Shown here piece by piece: positions 25,626-33,995 of a stretch of DNA of 54,855 nucleotides. The position numbers and the translations under genes are program-made. The notes beneath the pieces were generated by a model. The model ran no database searches and was not told the DNA's origin. It saw only the letters and a program-made list of their open reading frames with translations. Within the stretch, counting starts at the first letter, position 1, and every line of letters starts with the position of its first letter. The stretch comes from Bryobacterales bacterium (GTDB lineage Bacteria; Acidobacteriota; Terriglobia; Bryobacterales; Bryobacteraceae): the NCBI GenBank assembly GCA_025463005.1, contig JAOAPR010000216.1:1-54855 (forward strand), read 5' to 3'.

Positions 25626-26471
25626 ATGAAACGTTTTTCGTTGTTGTCTATGGGAGCCCTGGCCTTGATTTCCCTTGCACCGCCGGCTGCCCACGCTGAC
25701 GAGTATGACAAAAAGACGATCGTTACCATCAGCGCACCCACCGAGGTTCCTGGAATTATCCTGCAACCCGGTACGTACGTCATTAAGCTCCTCAATTCTT
25801 CATCGAACCGGCACATTGCCGAAATCATGAATGAAAGAATGGACCATCTGTACGCTCTGACTTTCACGGCCGCGGCGGAGAAGATCGACCGCTCCGGCAA
25901 GACCGTACTGACGTTCTATGAAGGGAGCGCTGGTCGTCCGCAAGCGCTGCGAAAGTGGTTCTGGCCGGGCGATACCATCGGCCAGGAATTCATCTATCCC
26001 AAAAACCAGGCCGCAAGGATTTCCGCGGCGACCGGGCAGAAGGTCCCGGAAGGCAACCTCCCGACCCTGGCCGAGAGCGGACAATCTTTGAATCCTGATA
26101 ACGCCAAGGGCCTGGATCTTGACGAAAAAGTTGAAGTGAGCGAAAAAACCAGCGTTACAGAGACACCCGCGCCGCTTATTGCACGCGCAGCCGAGCCGGA
26201 GCCCCCCGTTGAGCCAGCCCCGGTCGTAGCACAGAACACCCCTCCGCCGGCCCCTGTGGAGCCCCAGCGAGTAGAGGAAACCCGGCAGCCTGAGCCTGCT
26301 CCCGCCCCCGTAAGCACGCCGCGGGAATCAGCTTCGGTTGATACCTCGACGACGACCTTGCCGCAAACTGCCAGTCCGCTTCCGTTAATCGGCGTGATTG
26401 GTATTGGTTCGCTGGCTTTGGCCCTTTGCGTCGGGTTCATGCGACGACAGCGTTCGGCGCGTGGATTGTAG
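25626..26471 (+). CDS. Surface protein with LPXTG-like C-terminal sorting tail
   Basis: A 281-residue exported protein. Signal peptide (residues 1-23, ending AAHA), a globular beta-rich domain (TIVTISAPTEVPGIILQPGTY; FYEGSAGRPQALRKWFWPGD), then a long Pro/Glu/Ala-rich stalk (about 175-235), and a tail LPQTA at 245, a hydrophobic segment (LPLIGVIGIGSLALALCVG) and a basic end RRQRSARGL. The tail has the tripartite layout of sortase signals, with A replacing the G. The start is the ATG with AGGAGG ahead; a longer frame upstream is unsupported. Ends at a strong terminator. Confidence 0.8.
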   Translation: MKRFSLLSMGALALISLAPPAAHADEYDKKTIVTISAPTEVPGIILQPGTYVIKLLNSSSNRHIAEIMNERMDHLYALTFTAAAEKIDRSGKTVLTFYEGSAGRPQALRKWFWPGDTIGQEFIYPKNQAARISAATGQKVPEGNLPTLAESGQSLNPDNAKGLDLDEKVEVSEKTSVTETPAPLIARAAEPEPPVEPAPVVAQNTPPPAPVEPQRVEETRQPEPAPAPVSTPRESASVDTSTTTLPQTASPLPLIGVIGIGSLALALCVGFMRRQRSARGL

Positions 26472-26498
26472 TTAGATTTTTCGGACGATACGAACTTC

Positions 26499-26534
26499 AG
26501 GGCGTTCTTGAGCAACAAGGACGCCCTCTTTTTA
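26499..26534 (+). terminator. Rho-independent terminator after the surface-protein gene
   Basis: Stem AGGGCGT-t-CTT / AAG-g-ACGCCCT with loop GAGCAAC, followed by a run of five T. It overlaps the last codons of the convergent lipase gene by three bases. Confidence 0.85.
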
Positions 26535-28043
26535 TTGGACCGGAATCGTCACGGAATTGCTGGCCATACGGCCTACGGTTATGGTGATGTTTCCTGTCGC
26601 GAGTGCCGACGGCAATTGGACATTGATCAGATCCAGTCCATTAAACGGCGGCGCCGGCCCCGCATAACTTACTCGAATACGCTGGCCATTCAGAAAAACA
26701 GCAGGCAAGTTCCCTTCGACACCCAGTCCAGTGAGATATATCGAAAGGTAGTCGTCGATATGGATTGCAGCCGCGGCTCCCGTCCCCGAACCGTCCATCG
26801 TAAAGATCGCCGGCACCGCAGGCTCCACTAAAACGCTTACAGTTTGAGAACCTTGGGGGCCAGTTACGGTCAGCTTTGCGACTCCTGGCGCGATGTCGCC
26901 GGGAAATAGCGTATTGATTTGATGATCGTCACCGTAGTTCACGGGGAGGCTGCGGCCGTTTATCGTAACGGCGCTTCCCGCTAGATTATTTCCGTAGATA
27001 GAAACCAGCATGCGAGGTGCGAGGCTCAGCGCTGGCAGAAATGCGGCCGAAGGTATGGCCAGCAGAATCTGCGGGCCGGGCTTGTCGATCATCACCGTAT
27101 AACCGCCCTTTAACGGTGGATTCGTAACAAACGGTTGGTCCGTCAACGATCCCAGCACCGAGTCGTTCCGGTCGCGTGTCTGACGCAGTATTCCGCCGAA
27201 ATTCGATAAGTATGAGTCGTGGCTGGGTGAATGGCCGATCGTTTTCCAGTCGTCGGTTCCCGTCAGGAAAGAATCGATGATTTGCCAGGACAGCGGATTA
27301 TCGGTCTGAATTTTCGCCAACGGAGGTGAATCGCATCCTAAACCGAGAATGGATGTGAGATCTCCCGCTCCATGGCAATAGGGAAGCACGCGCGTGCGTT
27401 CGTCAGGCAATGCGAATGACATGGACGCGGAAGTTACCGCCACGGTCCCGTCATTCGACCCCGCCACCGGCCCGACACCGCCCGCATTTCCGATAATACC
27501 GACTGTGTCGACCCCGCGCAGATCGTCTCGGTTTTGATTCCAAGTTGCGAGGTCAAACAAAAAGCGATTTGCAGGGACCAGCTCCCGCGCTTGAGCATCG
27601 GGCAGAAACGGCAGGGCAATGGTCGGAAGGAGCGCTCCGAAATTCGGAGTAGCTATCGATACCCACTTGCGCACTTTGGGATCCATCGGGGGATTAAAGA
27701 CCGCCCCGGAGGATTGCTTTCCGGAAAGGTACGATCGGACGATCAGGCCGCCCATGCTGTGCGTCACGAGATCGACCTGAGGAACGTTCAGACTGCGAAT
27801 GGCTGCGCCGAGCGTGTTACCCAAATCCTCAATGGAGGGCCTTCCGCTAACCGAACACGTCGCGAAAAAAGCGGTGCGAACACCTTCGGCATTGAGCCTC
27901 TGTTCGAGTTCGCCGAAATCGTGCTGCGAAGAGAGATTATCTTTTTGACACAGCAGATGATATCCGTCAACCAGGAGCACCGGAGGGCGCTGCCCGGCTG
28001 CCAAGCCACACACCACAAGCAACGGAAGAAAACGTCCCACCAT
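26532..28043 (-). CDS. Secreted lipase-like alpha/beta hydrolase with Solibacter-type C-terminal domain
   Basis: A 503-residue exported enzyme. Signal peptide 1-17; alpha/beta hydrolase domain with the nucleophile elbow THSMGG (S96) after VPQVDLV, as in class-2 triacylglycerol lipases and PGAP1-like hydrolases. From about residue 335 a beta-rich domain follows: LAPRMLVSIYGNNLAG, VNYGDDHQINTLFPGDI, LTVTGPQGSQTVSVLV and VEPAVPAIFTMDGSG, which is the repeated pattern of the TIGR03437 family first described from Solibacter. That domain is assumed to help surface attachment or substrate binding. The start ATG lies at the end of the leftward frame; the gene is monocistronic and convergent with the surface-protein gene. 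Confidence 0.85.
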   Translation of the reverse strand: MVGRFLPLLVVCGLAAGQRPPVLLVDGYHLLCQKDNLSSQHDFGELEQRLNAEGVRTAFFATCSVSGRPSIEDLGNTLGAAIRSLNVPQVDLVTHSMGGLIVRSYLSGKQSSGAVFNPPMDPKVRKWVSIATPNFGALLPTIALPFLPDAQARELVPANRFLFDLATWNQNRDDLRGVDTVGIIGNAGGVGPVAGSNDGTVAVTSASMSFALPDERTRVLPYCHGAGDLTSILGLGCDSPPLAKIQTDNPLSWQIIDSFLTGTDDWKTIGHSPSHDSYLSNFGGILRQTRDRNDSVLGSLTDQPFVTNPPLKGGYTVMIDKPGPQILLAIPSAAFLPALSLAPRMLVSIYGNNLAGSAVTINGRSLPVNYGDDHQINTLFPGDIAPGVAKLTVTGPQGSQTVSVLVEPAVPAIFTMDGSGTGAAAAIHIDDYLSIYLTGLGVEGNLPAVFLNGQRIRVSYAGPAPPFNGLDLINVQLPSALATGNITITVGRMASNSVTIPVQ

Positions 28044-28078
28044 ATCTGTCAGCTTAGCGTGTCGCCTAAAACAGCCGT

Positions 28079-28084
28079 TACAAT
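28079..28084 (+). promoter_or_regulatory. -10 box (TACAAT) next to the rlmA-like start
   Basis: TACAAT ends six bases before the ATG at 28091, with no ribosome site between; a second case of the leaderless layout seen at 3842 and 9812. Confidence 0.4.
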
Positions 28085-28090
28085 CGGTCG

Positions 28091-28891
28091 ATGCTCCTCT
28101 GCCCCGTCCGCGACTGCCACTTGGCGCTGGGGCGCGTGGAGCGGCGGCTGATCTGCCCGCGCGGGCATTCGTTCGACGTCGCCCGCAGCGGATACATCAA
28201 CCTGCTCCAGCCTCAGGAGCGCCGATCGAAGCACCCTGGCGACACCGTGGCTGCCGTCGCCGCCCGCCGGCGATTGCACGATCGCGGCGTCACTGAGCCT
28301 CTGCTGAACGCTGTCGCTACAATGATCGACGCACGCCCCGGCGACGTCGTTCTCGATGCCGGCTGCGGTGACGGTTTCTACCTCGGCACCCTGGCTCGCC
28401 GGATCGGCTTCGAGGCGCATGGCGTCGACATCTCAACTACGGCCGTGGATGCGGCCGCGCGCCGCTATCCCCCATCGGAAGGACGATGCGAGTGGATCGT
28501 CGCCAATGCCGATCGCTTCCTGCCCTACGCCGATCGTTCCTTTTCGACCGTCCTCTCAATCACGGCGCGCATGAACACGGCCGAATTCCGGCGTGTCCTG
28601 CGCGACGACGGACGGCTCCTGGTGGCGCTTCCCGCGCCTGGCGATCTGATCGAGTTGCGTGGCGCAGGTCGCGATCGAGTGTCGCGAACTCTCGAGACAT
28701 TCGCCAACGATTTCACGCTCCTCGATCAGCGCCGCGTCGTCACCGCTGCCGACCTCGACGCTGCCGCCGTTCAAGATGTTCTGCTTTCGATTTATCGCCC
28801 CATGCGCGCACAGCCTGCCGAAGCCATGCGCGTAACGTTCAGCCTGGATCTGCTGCTATTTCGACCCACGCTGCCCCCATCGAAAGAATGA
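28091..28891 (+). CDS. RlmA-type 23S rRNA (guanine-N1) methyltransferase
   Basis: A 266-residue SAM-dependent methyltransferase. The N-terminal zinc ribbon (C4, C9, C22, H26: LCPVRDC, CPRGHSFD) followed by ARSGYINLLQ is the hallmark of RlmA/RrmA, which methylates N1 of a guanine (G745/G748) in 23S rRNA. The Rossmann domain has VVLDAGCGDGFYLG (85-98). The MNTAEFRRVLRDDGRLLVA segment replaces the usual acidic motif region. Resistance variants of this family exist, but the gene context gives no sign of a resistance role. Its last 36 bases overlap the convergent pyruvyltransferase gene. Confidence 0.85.
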   Translation: MLLCPVRDCHLALGRVERRLICPRGHSFDVARSGYINLLQPQERRSKHPGDTVAAVAARRRLHDRGVTEPLLNAVATMIDARPGDVVLDAGCGDGFYLGTLARRIGFEAHGVDISTTAVDAAARRYPPSEGRCEWIVANADRFLPYADRSFSTVLSITARMNTAEFRRVLRDDGRLLVALPAPGDLIELRGAGRDRVSRTLETFANDFTLLDQRRVVTAADLDAAAVQDVLLSIYRPMRAQPAEAMRVTFSLDLLLFRPTLPPSKE

Positions 28892-30055
28892 ATGACGTTC
28901 GGCAACCGGCTGCTGACTGGAACTCTTTTCGAGCAAGAAGGGCAGCTTCTGGAAAAGAGAAGCAAGGCGAGAGTAATGTGTGCGGGGCCGAGTAGTCACG
29001 ATCGCGCTGACGCGTTCCCAATGCGTTGCCAGAGCCGCGCAAAACCCTTCGATTTGGGCTGATCGACTGCCGCGGTTCAGGATCGTGTTCGCGATCACGT
29101 CATGAACCCGTTCTAGCGGAAACACGCCGGGCAGATCGTGCAAGGGCTGGTACTTGATGAGACCGTTCTGGAAAGGCCGCAGCACCGGAACACCGAACGC
29201 CAGAGCCGTGATGCTCAGATGAAGGCTCACCCCAACCACCGCCGCCGCATTCGCGATCGTGGTGACCACCTCAGCAGGATCGGTCCACATCCGCCTCACA
29301 GCCCCACTCCCCACGATCTCTTTCAGGATCTCCGGGTCATCCCCCAGCGCTGGAGAAATTGGCAACAGCACCGCTTCGTACTGCTGAGTTCTGAGCCACA
29401 GAAGAAGCTCCCGGATGGAAGCTGCATACGGCTTCAGATGTGGCGTGGCCTGGATGACTACGTACGGGCGGACGCTGGTGGGCTTTTCGAGGTTGAGATT
29501 TCGAATGCCATAGACAGTGTCGGGAACGATCAGGACCTCGCGATCGCCCGCCAATTCCTGAAGCGCCTTTTGCGAAATGTCATCGCGCACCGAGATGTAG
29601 GTGCTGGCGCGCAGCACTTCTCTCAACAGCTCGCATCCCCACGGCGGCAACTCTGAAGATGCTCCTATCGCCGACCAGATCAGAGGAACGTTCGCTTCCA
29701 GCGCCAGCAGCGCGGGGAAGAGCCAGTACGACGTGGGGTGATGCATTTCCGGAGACGGAGGAGCGTAGCCGGCAGCAACGTCCTTATCGAACCGGATGAG
29801 GTGACCGCCTCCGATCACCACCGCATCGAAAGAATGAACAACGTCCGGTAACCGGCTTATCGGCGAGACCGGAAAAGGCCAGTCCGGCGGCATCTTTTCG
29901 TAGTACGAAAAGCACTCGACTTCGGTCCCCGGCACGCGTTGGCCGAGCTCATGCCGCAGCACCAGCGGAAACAGCAAGTCTCCGTAGTTCTTGACGTCGA
30001 ATGTCCCGCACATCGCCACCCGCGCCGCAGGCACGTTATCGCCTGAAGCCGCCAA
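28856..30055 (-). CDS. Polysaccharide pyruvyltransferase family protein
   Basis: A 399-residue GT-B-like protein of the polysaccharide pyruvyltransferase family, which transfers pyruvate from phosphoenolpyruvate to sugar hydroxyls as ketals. Recognisable blocks: MCGTFDVKNYGDLLFPLVL at the N-terminus (nucleotide-independent start, GDLL), VVIGGGHLIRFD, ISVRDDISQKAL, and VGVSLHLSITALAFGVPV near 285, where the His-Leu motif is conserved. It starts inside the end of the 2OG-Fe oxygenase gene (20-base overlap), so the two are co-transcribed. The C-terminus overlaps rlmA antisense. A role in modifying a cell-surface glycan is inferred. Confidence 0.82.
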   Translation of the reverse strand: MAASGDNVPAARVAMCGTFDVKNYGDLLFPLVLRHELGQRVPGTEVECFSYYEKMPPDWPFPVSPISRLPDVVHSFDAVVIGGGHLIRFDKDVAAGYAPPSPEMHHPTSYWLFPALLALEANVPLIWSAIGASSELPPWGCELLREVLRASTYISVRDDISQKALQELAGDREVLIVPDTVYGIRNLNLEKPTSVRPYVVIQATPHLKPYAASIRELLLWLRTQQYEAVLLPISPALGDDPEILKEIVGSGAVRRMWTDPAEVVTTIANAAAVVGVSLHLSITALAFGVPVLRPFQNGLIKYQPLHDLPGVFPLERVHDVIANTILNRGSRSAQIEGFCAALATHWERVSAIVTTRPRTHYSRLASLFQKLPFLLEKSSSQQPVAERHSFFRWGQRGSK

Positions 30056-30770
30056 ACAGGCCGCTCAATCGCGAGCGTTTATAATCCGACAACTTCGCAC
30101 GATCTCCGGGCGGCCACATCGTGCTGACCGCAGCAGGCGAGTGGAAAATCACGTTCAGGCTGCGGCGGGAGAGCCGGCAGCCTTCCGCAACGCGAGCCAC
30201 GGAATGCCACGACTTGTCGGACCGGACGAGCACGGCCGAATTGCCCACCAGCGGCATCGTCTCCGCGACCACACCGCACGGATCCGATGAATTGAGAATC
30301 TCCAGATAGCCCCCGTCCTCTCGATTCCACGACTGGTTGAAATAAAGTATGTGGCTAACGATCTTTTCCCTCAGATCCACGTGAGGGCCCAGCCAACAGT
30401 TGGGACCATAATGAATGACGTTGACTTCGAGCGGCGCTTCCGAAAGGTCCCGGCCCGTGAGGCGCGACATGGTTTGCCGGTAGGCCGGCGACAAAAGATC
30501 GTAGGCCAGTTCACGCCAGGTCTCGCTCAAACCCTCGACGTGCGAAGGCTGCTCCGCACCCATGTGGATGAGCGATCGCGCAAAATACTCGTAGCCTTTT
30601 TCTCCATCATATCCAGCGACTTTCTTAAACTTGTCGCAAGGAAATGTGGCCGCCAGATGCGCCGCGTTCGCCGCCGGAAACAACTGATCGATGAACGCCC
30701 ATTTGTAGGGCTCTGTTTGTAGAACTGCTTGGTTGATTCTGTCGAATTCCAGCACCGGCATGATTAACAA
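30036..30770 (-). CDS. 2-oxoglutarate/Fe(II)-dependent oxygenase
   Basis: A 244-residue jelly-roll dioxygenase of the 2OG-FeII family. The metal triad is visible as H-x-D in GPHVDLREK and the distal H in KSWHSVARV; the 2OG-binding Arg is probably in RRSLNVIFHSP. An N-terminal block WAFIDQLFPAANAAHLAATFP is typical of prolyl-hydroxylase-like members. The start is either TTG 30770 or ATG 30761; neither has a clear ribosome site. With the overlapping pyruvyltransferase it may tailor a surface glycan or an exported molecule; this is inference from the overlap. Confidence 0.85.
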   Translation of the reverse strand: MLIMPVLEFDRINQAVLQTEPYKWAFIDQLFPAANAAHLAATFPCDKFKKVAGYDGEKGYEYFARSLIHMGAEQPSHVEGLSETWRELAYDLLSPAYRQTMSRLTGRDLSEAPLEVNVIHYGPNCWLGPHVDLREKIVSHILYFNQSWNREDGGYLEILNSSDPCGVVAETMPLVGNSAVLVRSDKSWHSVARVAEGCRLSRRSLNVIFHSPAAVSTMWPPGDRAKLSDYKRSRLSGLFGGFRR

Positions 30771-30863
30771 TTATCGTTCAAGCGGCGCAGGTAGGATCAT
30801 CGTCCGGTCCGTCGATCCAGCCTTCAAAAGGCCGATTATTCTACATCCTCTATATATGCGCAG

Positions 30864-31088
30864 TCAAGATGCGGAGCCGTTGTAGGACATTGCGGAGGTA
30901 AGTCCCTTAACCCATCGTGTCCGCCGGTTCGCCGCAAGGCTCCGGACGTCCCGCTCTGTGTTAGTAATCTTGAGTTCAGCCGCGAGCTTCCGGTTTTCCT
31001 TCTTAAGCAGGTAACAGAACGAAGCGAGGCTGCTTACGCCTGTGATCGCAACTACGTTAAAGACTAGCTGAAGCTGAGCTGGTTCCAT
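30864..31088 (-). CDS. Small single-span membrane protein, hypothetical
   Basis: A 74-residue frame with one hydrophobic segment (QLVFNVVAITGVSSLASFCYLL, residues 7-28) then a basic, hydrophilic tail. No family recognised. It is supported only by length, the N-terminal membrane span and its position in an otherwise empty stretch; the ribosome site is weak. It could be spurious. Confidence 0.4.
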   Translation of the reverse strand: MEPAQLQLVFNVVAITGVSSLASFCYLLKKENRKLAAELKITNTERDVRSLAANRRTRWVKGLTSAMSYNGSAS

Positions 31089-31310
31089 GACATCTCAATG
31101 ATGCAGAATGTAGACGCTTGAGCGAATAGGTAGGTGGCTTCAAATCGGCGTGGAACGTCAGTACTAGGGCGGGCCGCTTTTGCTTCGACCCTTTCTCCCC
31201 ATCCGAGCCGCGACAGCCGGCATCGCCTGCCACTCCCTGCCAACGTAGTGCGCTAATTGCGTGCCTCTTGGTATAGTGGACGGCTATGGGCGAAAGGGCC
31301 ATTTTCGGAG

Positions 31311-31493
31311 ATGGCAATCGAATGTCCAGACTGTCACAGGGTAATCGACAACGATGATGCACCGCACTGCGCAGCTTGCGGACGGAATTTTTACAAACAG
31401 GAACGCCGCTCCAATAACGATTGGCAGATTCTCGCTGTCTGCCTCGTCATTGGGACGCTTCTGACCATCTTCGTGGTGCAGCGACGCTGCTAG
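31311..31493 (+). CDS. Small zinc-ribbon membrane protein
   Basis: A 60-residue protein: a four-Cys zinc ribbon (CPDC near residue 5 and CAAC near residue 19) followed by a charged linker and a C-terminal membrane span (ILAVCLVIGTLLTIFVV). This layout occurs in many small bacterial zinc-ribbon proteins of unknown role. The ATG at 31311 is chosen because the family-like sequence begins there; GGAG sits directly against it, so a slightly different start is possible. Upstream, 31089-31310 shows no other gene; a TATAGT at 31272 may be its -10 box. Confidence 0.6.
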   Translation: MAIECPDCHRVIDNDDAPHCAACGRNFYKQERRSNNDWQILAVCLVIGTLLTIFVVQRRC

Positions 31494-31602
31494 CGAAACC
31501 CTCTGACTTTGGGGTTCTTCCTGCCCCACCCCCGGCTGCGGAGTCCTCCCATGCAGCCGGGGCTTCTGTCCTCGCCCGCGGACACCCATCCCCAAACCAT
31601 TT

Positions 31603-31929
31603 ATGAAACAATATGGTTTGGACTTCTCCGCCACCTACGCGACCAGCCTCGCCCGAGCGCTCACCCACTCCCGAGCCCTCCGCTTCGCCCGCGTAAAAGT
31701 GGCCGAGATCCAGCTTTATCAGGCCTCCCACGTCAAATCCGGCCGTGCCGCGCGCGATTTGTACAGTGCGCTCCGCCCTCACATCGACGCCGCGCGGGGA
31801 GCCTTCCGCGAACGCTTCCTGGTACCCTTGGATGGGGTGCCGGACTACCTTCACCAGGAACTGGTGAAGTCCTTGGCGAAAGAAGATGCAGTACTGCTCG
31901 GTCCTTCTTATCCCGGCCCGCTGGCGTAA
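31603..31929 (+). CDS. Conserved-looking hypothetical protein upstream of the transglycosylase
   Basis: A 108-residue soluble helical protein. The C-terminal two-thirds (YQASHVKSGRAARDLYSALR, FRERFLVPLDGVPDYLHQEL) look structured and basic/acidic balanced; no domain recognised and no signal peptide. The frame continues to 31929 and overlaps the start of the transglycosylase by 44 bases, which suggests a coupled pair. No clear ribosome site precedes the ATG. Confidence 0.6.
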   Translation: MKQYGLDFSATYATSLARALTHSRALRFARVKVAEIQLYQASHVKSGRAARDLYSALRPHIDAARGAFRERFLVPLDGVPDYLHQELVKSLAKEDAVLLGPSYPGPLA

Positions 31930-33991
31930 AGCGGCTCTGTCTGCCGCGGCGGTTGCCGTCGTCGGCGTGACCACGCTCGCGCTGCACGCGGCTGCCGATC
32001 CGCTGGGCGATCTCAAAGCCGGCGCCGATGCTCTCGAAGCTGGCCGCTATCCCTTCGGTCTCGCCTCTCTTAAAGGTCTGCCCGCGCGCCTGCCCAAGCT
32101 GGCCGATTACGCCGCTTGGTTCCTCGCCTCCGCGCAGTCAGCCTCCAAGGATTACGCGGTGGTCCCCGCAACGCTCGATACGGTTTTCAAGCAGTCTCCG
32201 CCCTCGCCTCTGGTCCCTCGGTCGGCGCTGCTCGCCGCGGGCGCGTTAACCGACAACAATAATCCTGCCGCCGCGCTCGACCTTCTGCGCAAATATTACT
32301 CGGTACTCCCCCAGCCCAAGGGCGATCTGGCGATGGCCGCGGCGTTTGCGGGCTCTGGCGACGACCTCAGCGCCGCCATCTACTACCAGCGCGTCTACTA
32401 CGGATTCCCGCTTTCGGCCGAAGCAGCCCAAGCCGCTACGGAAACGGAACGGCTCCGCACTAAGCTCGACGAAAGGTATCCGCCAGCCCTGCCCACGGCC
32501 ATGCTCGGGCGCGCGCTCAAGATCCTCGATGCCGGCCAGGCCGTTCGCGCTCGCAAGGAATTGGAATCTCTGATCCCGCAGCTCGGCGGCGCCGAGCGCG
32601 ATCTGGCGCGTGTCCGCATCGGCGTCGCTCATTACACCGCCGAGGAGAACGCCGTTGCCTACAGGTATCTTTCTACACTGGAGGTCGCCTCAGCAGAAGC
32701 CGACGCCGAGCGCCTGTATTACCTCATGCAGAGCGCGCGCCGCCTGAACAACCTTGATGAGATGGATACGTTGGCCGCCAAACTCGGCCGTCTCCATCCC
32801 AACTCGCCGTGGCGCCTGCAAGCGGTTCTGGCGGCGGCGAATCGCTACCTCACCGAAAATAAGGTCGATCAGTATGAGCCGCTGTATCGCGCCTGCTTCG
32901 AATCTTTCCCTCAGGATAAGCAGGCCGCCGGCTGCCACTGGAAGGTCACCTGGGCGCATTACCTCCGGCGCGAATCAGACGCCGCGGATCTCCTCCGCGC
33001 GCACCTGCGCCTGTTCCCCGCATCCGACAACGCTTCCGCCGCCCTGTACTTCCTGGCAAGGCTCGCCGAGCAGTCCCGCGATCGCGCTTCTGCCCGCGCC
33101 TATTATGATGAAATCGCGCGTGAATATCCGAACCAGTACTATGCGATGCTGGCGCGCGATCGCCTGACATCTGTCACTTCGGTAACCCCTTCTCCCGCCA
33201 CGTCCGAGTTTCTGCGCGCGGTCGCCTTCCCGCAGCGCGCGCGAGTGTCTGTTTTCGACGCGAGCGTAACTTCACAGGCCCGCATCGATCGCGCCAAACT
33301 GCTGGTCTCCGCTGGATTGAAAGACTGGGCCGAAATCGAGCTGCGCTACGGCGCTCAAACCGGCGATCAGCCCCATCTGCTCGCCATGCAGCTCGGCGCG
33401 TTGATCGGAGACGGCAGGCCCTCACAGGCCATCCGATATATCAAGAGCTACGCCGGCAATTATTTGTTCCTGCCGATTGACTCCGCCCCGCTCGATTTCT
33501 GGCGCCTGGCGTTTCCGTTGCCCTATCGCGCGGATCTGGAGCGCTTCTCCAGGCAGAACAAGCTTGATCCGTTCCTGATGGCCGCGCTCATCCGGCAGGA
33601 ATCCGAGTTCGACGCGGCAGTCACTTCTCCCGCCAACGCACGAGGTCTGACGCAGATTGAGCCGTCCACGGGCCGCGAGCTGAGCCGCAAGCTGAAGATC
33701 CCGAGGTACACCACGGCCAAATTATTCCAGCCGGCGCTGAATCTTCAGTTCGGGACGTATTATCTGCGTCTAGTGACCGACCAGCTCGGCGGCCACACCG
33801 AAGCAGCGCTGGCAGCCTATAACGCCGGGATGACGCGGGCGAAATCATGGCTCACCTGGGGCGATTTCAAAGAGCCTGCCGAATTCGTCGAGACCGTGCC
33901 CTTCACGCAAACGCGCGGCTACATCCAAGCCGTGCTGCGCAACGCCGACGCCTACCGCCGCATCTACGGCCCGCAACCCACGCAACAATAG
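31886..33991 (+). CDS. Soluble lytic murein transglycosylase (Slt-type)
   Basis: A 701-residue exported enzyme that cleaves peptidoglycan strands with formation of 1,6-anhydro-muramic acid. An N-terminal membrane/signal segment (residues 14-36) is followed by a long alpha-helical superhelix with TPR-like repeats (about 45-530) as in Slt70, then the goose-lysozyme-like catalytic domain: FLMAALIRQESEFDAAVTSP with catalytic E572, GLTQIEPSTGRELSR, LNLQFGTYYL and AALAAYNAGMTRAKSW. The ATG at 31886 lies in the preceding gene. A class I aminotransferase starts four bases after its stop. Confidence 0.92.
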   Translation: MQYCSVLLIPARWRKAALSAAAVAVVGVTTLALHAAADPLGDLKAGADALEAGRYPFGLASLKGLPARLPKLADYAAWFLASAQSASKDYAVVPATLDTVFKQSPPSPLVPRSALLAAGALTDNNNPAAALDLLRKYYSVLPQPKGDLAMAAAFAGSGDDLSAAIYYQRVYYGFPLSAEAAQAATETERLRTKLDERYPPALPTAMLGRALKILDAGQAVRARKELESLIPQLGGAERDLARVRIGVAHYTAEENAVAYRYLSTLEVASAEADAERLYYLMQSARRLNNLDEMDTLAAKLGRLHPNSPWRLQAVLAAANRYLTENKVDQYEPLYRACFESFPQDKQAAGCHWKVTWAHYLRRESDAADLLRAHLRLFPASDNASAALYFLARLAEQSRDRASARAYYDEIAREYPNQYYAMLARDRLTSVTSVTPSPATSEFLRAVAFPQRARVSVFDASVTSQARIDRAKLLVSAGLKDWAEIELRYGAQTGDQPHLLAMQLGALIGDGRPSQAIRYIKSYAGNYLFLPIDSAPLDFWRLAFPLPYRADLERFSRQNKLDPFLMAALIRQESEFDAAVTSPANARGLTQIEPSTGRELSRKLKIPRYTTAKLFQPALNLQFGTYYLRLVTDQLGGHTEAALAAYNAGMTRAKSWLTWGDFKEPAEFVETVPFTQTRGYIQAVLRNADAYRRIYGPQPTQQ

Positions 33992-33995
33992 ATAG

